Of a stretch of DNA of 6,354 nucleotides, positions 5,821-6,354 are shown piece after piece. Source of the DNA: Deltaproteobacteria bacterium. Lineage in GTDB: Bacteria > Desulfobacterota > DSM-4660 > Desulfatiglandales > Desulfatiglandaceae. The stretch is from the NCBI GenBank assembly GCA_019307165.1, contig JAFDKD010000185.1:1-6354 (forward strand). The letters are read 5' to 3'. The position numbers and the translations under genes are program-made. Every line of letters starts with the position of its first letter. The first letter of the stretch is position 1. Under the pieces are notes generated by a model. The model was not told the DNA's origin and did no database searches. It worked only from the letters and a program-made list of their open reading frames with translations.

Positions 5821-6163
5821 ACACCGTCTTATCAAATAAAATTTTCCCAAGTTCCTCTTTAATTTCCAAAAGGTCCAAATCGCCGGAATCCTTCTTTGCT
5901 GCAATCACGATGTCATATCCTTGGGGGAGAAGCGATGCATGCAGTCGAAAAAATTCCCGTATGAGACGCTTGATTCGATTCCTTGTTACGGCGTTACCTA
6001 CCTTCTTACTTACCGTGACCCCCAATCTCGTAATGCCTCGCCCGTGCTCCTTGTGAATGATGGTAAAATGCTCTGTGCGGTGGCGTTTTCCCGACCGATT
6101 TAAATTGACAAAATCCGCCCGATTCAATATCCTTTGTTTTTTTTGAAACGAGAAAAATCCCAT
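5813..6163 (-). CDS. rnpA: Ribonuclease P protein component
   Basis: This basic protein of 116 residues (from the ATG at 6163) is the RNase P protein that helps the catalytic RNA bind and trim the 5' leader of precursor tRNAs. The start region FSFQKKQRILNRADF is typical of the family, and the RNA-binding helix is intact: SKKVGNAVTRNRIKRLIREF, the RNR motif. The C-terminal IAAKK segment also fits. The ATG at 6163 gives the usual N-terminus (MGFFSF) but lacks a clear Shine-Dalgarno site. An in-frame TTG at 6193, preceded by AGGCGA, would add ten residues and start only 7 nt after rpmH. It lies directly downstream of rpmH, the common arrangement, and overlaps the start of yidD. Confidence 0.95.
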   Translation of the reverse strand: MGFFSFQKKQRILNRADFVNLNRSGKRHRTEHFTIIHKEHGRGITRLGVTVSKKVGNAVTRNRIKRLIREFFRLHASLLPQGYDIVIAAKKDSGDLDLLEIKEELGKILFDKTVFA

Positions 6164-6200
6164 AGGGTTAGGGGCATGGACCGAATTTGTCAATCATCGC

Positions 6201-6335
6201 CTAAACGGTTAATTGTTTCCGTCCTTTCGCCCTTCTTCGTTTCAAGACGTTTCGGCCACCTTTGGTTTGCATTCTGGCTCTGAAACCGTGGGTTCGTGCG
6301 CGTTTGATGTTGCTGGGCTGGTAAGTCCTTTTCAT
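6201..6335 (-). CDS. rpmH: 50S ribosomal protein L34
   Basis: This complete 44-residue gene encodes the very basic L34 of the large ribosomal subunit. The sequence begins MKRTYQPSNIKRARTHGFRA and ends LKRRRAKGRKQLTV, matching the family over its full length with the expected TYQPS, HGFRAR and KGRK segments. The RNA-binding role follows from the family. An AAGGA (6353-6349) precedes the ATG with a rather long spacer of 13 nt. It is the first gene seen of the minus-strand cluster. The promoter, and in many bacteria dnaA and the replication origin, would lie beyond the right edge, but the window does not show this. Confidence 0.97.
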   Translation of the reverse strand: MKRTYQPSNIKRARTHGFRARMQTKGGRNVLKRRRAKGRKQLTV

Positions 6336-6354
6336 AGCGGTATCGAGTTCCTTT

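Noticed and set aside
5836..5904. A longer YidD starting at TTG 5904
   Set aside because: The extra 28 residues would be the rnpA sequence read out of frame and exceed the usual YidD length.

Overview
The window is mostly a conserved bacterial housekeeping cluster, with a small accessory module at its left end. Protein motifs and the gene order rpmH-rnpA-yidD-yidC-jag-mnmE show a Gram-negative type bacterium: YidC has the large periplasmic domain. The style of the MnmE and YidC sequences suggests a Desulfobacterota (former Deltaproteobacteria) sulfate-reducer-like genome. That placement is inference from sequence resemblance and was not tested.

Right and centre (about 1609-6335, all minus strand): reading leftward, complete genes for ribosomal protein L34 (rpmH), the RNase P protein (rnpA), the membrane insertion factor YidD (probable TTG start overlapping rnpA), the membrane protein insertase YidC, the KH/R3H RNA-binding protein Jag (KhpB), and the tRNA-modification GTPase MnmE. 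Spacings are short: rnpA and yidD overlap, and yidC and jag are 16 nt apart. A polycistronic operon is likely. It joins ribosome and tRNA processing, translation fidelity and inner-membrane protein biogenesis. A hairpin with a U-tract at 1434-1460 is a good candidate for its terminator. Jag carries a five-unit 12-bp tandem repeat that encodes an acidic linker.

Left of the terminator (792-1393, plus strand): a two-gene cassette convergent with mnmE. It encodes a DUF433 HTH-type protein followed, with an ATGA overlap, by a DUF5615 PIN-like protein. This arrangement matches a VapBC-like toxin-antitoxin module.

Far left (1-779): no convincing gene. The region holds AT-rich blocks, nested TGTGCA-type inverted repeats at 230-270, a 13-bp palindrome at 591-603, an inverted repeat just before the toxin-antitoxin genes, and several short unrecognised open frames. 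I saw no rRNA, tRNA, CRISPR array or recognisable insertion sequence. No clearly undescribed system is evident. The most checkable oddities are the left-end repeats, the possible operator of the toxin-antitoxin pair and the Jag minisatellite.
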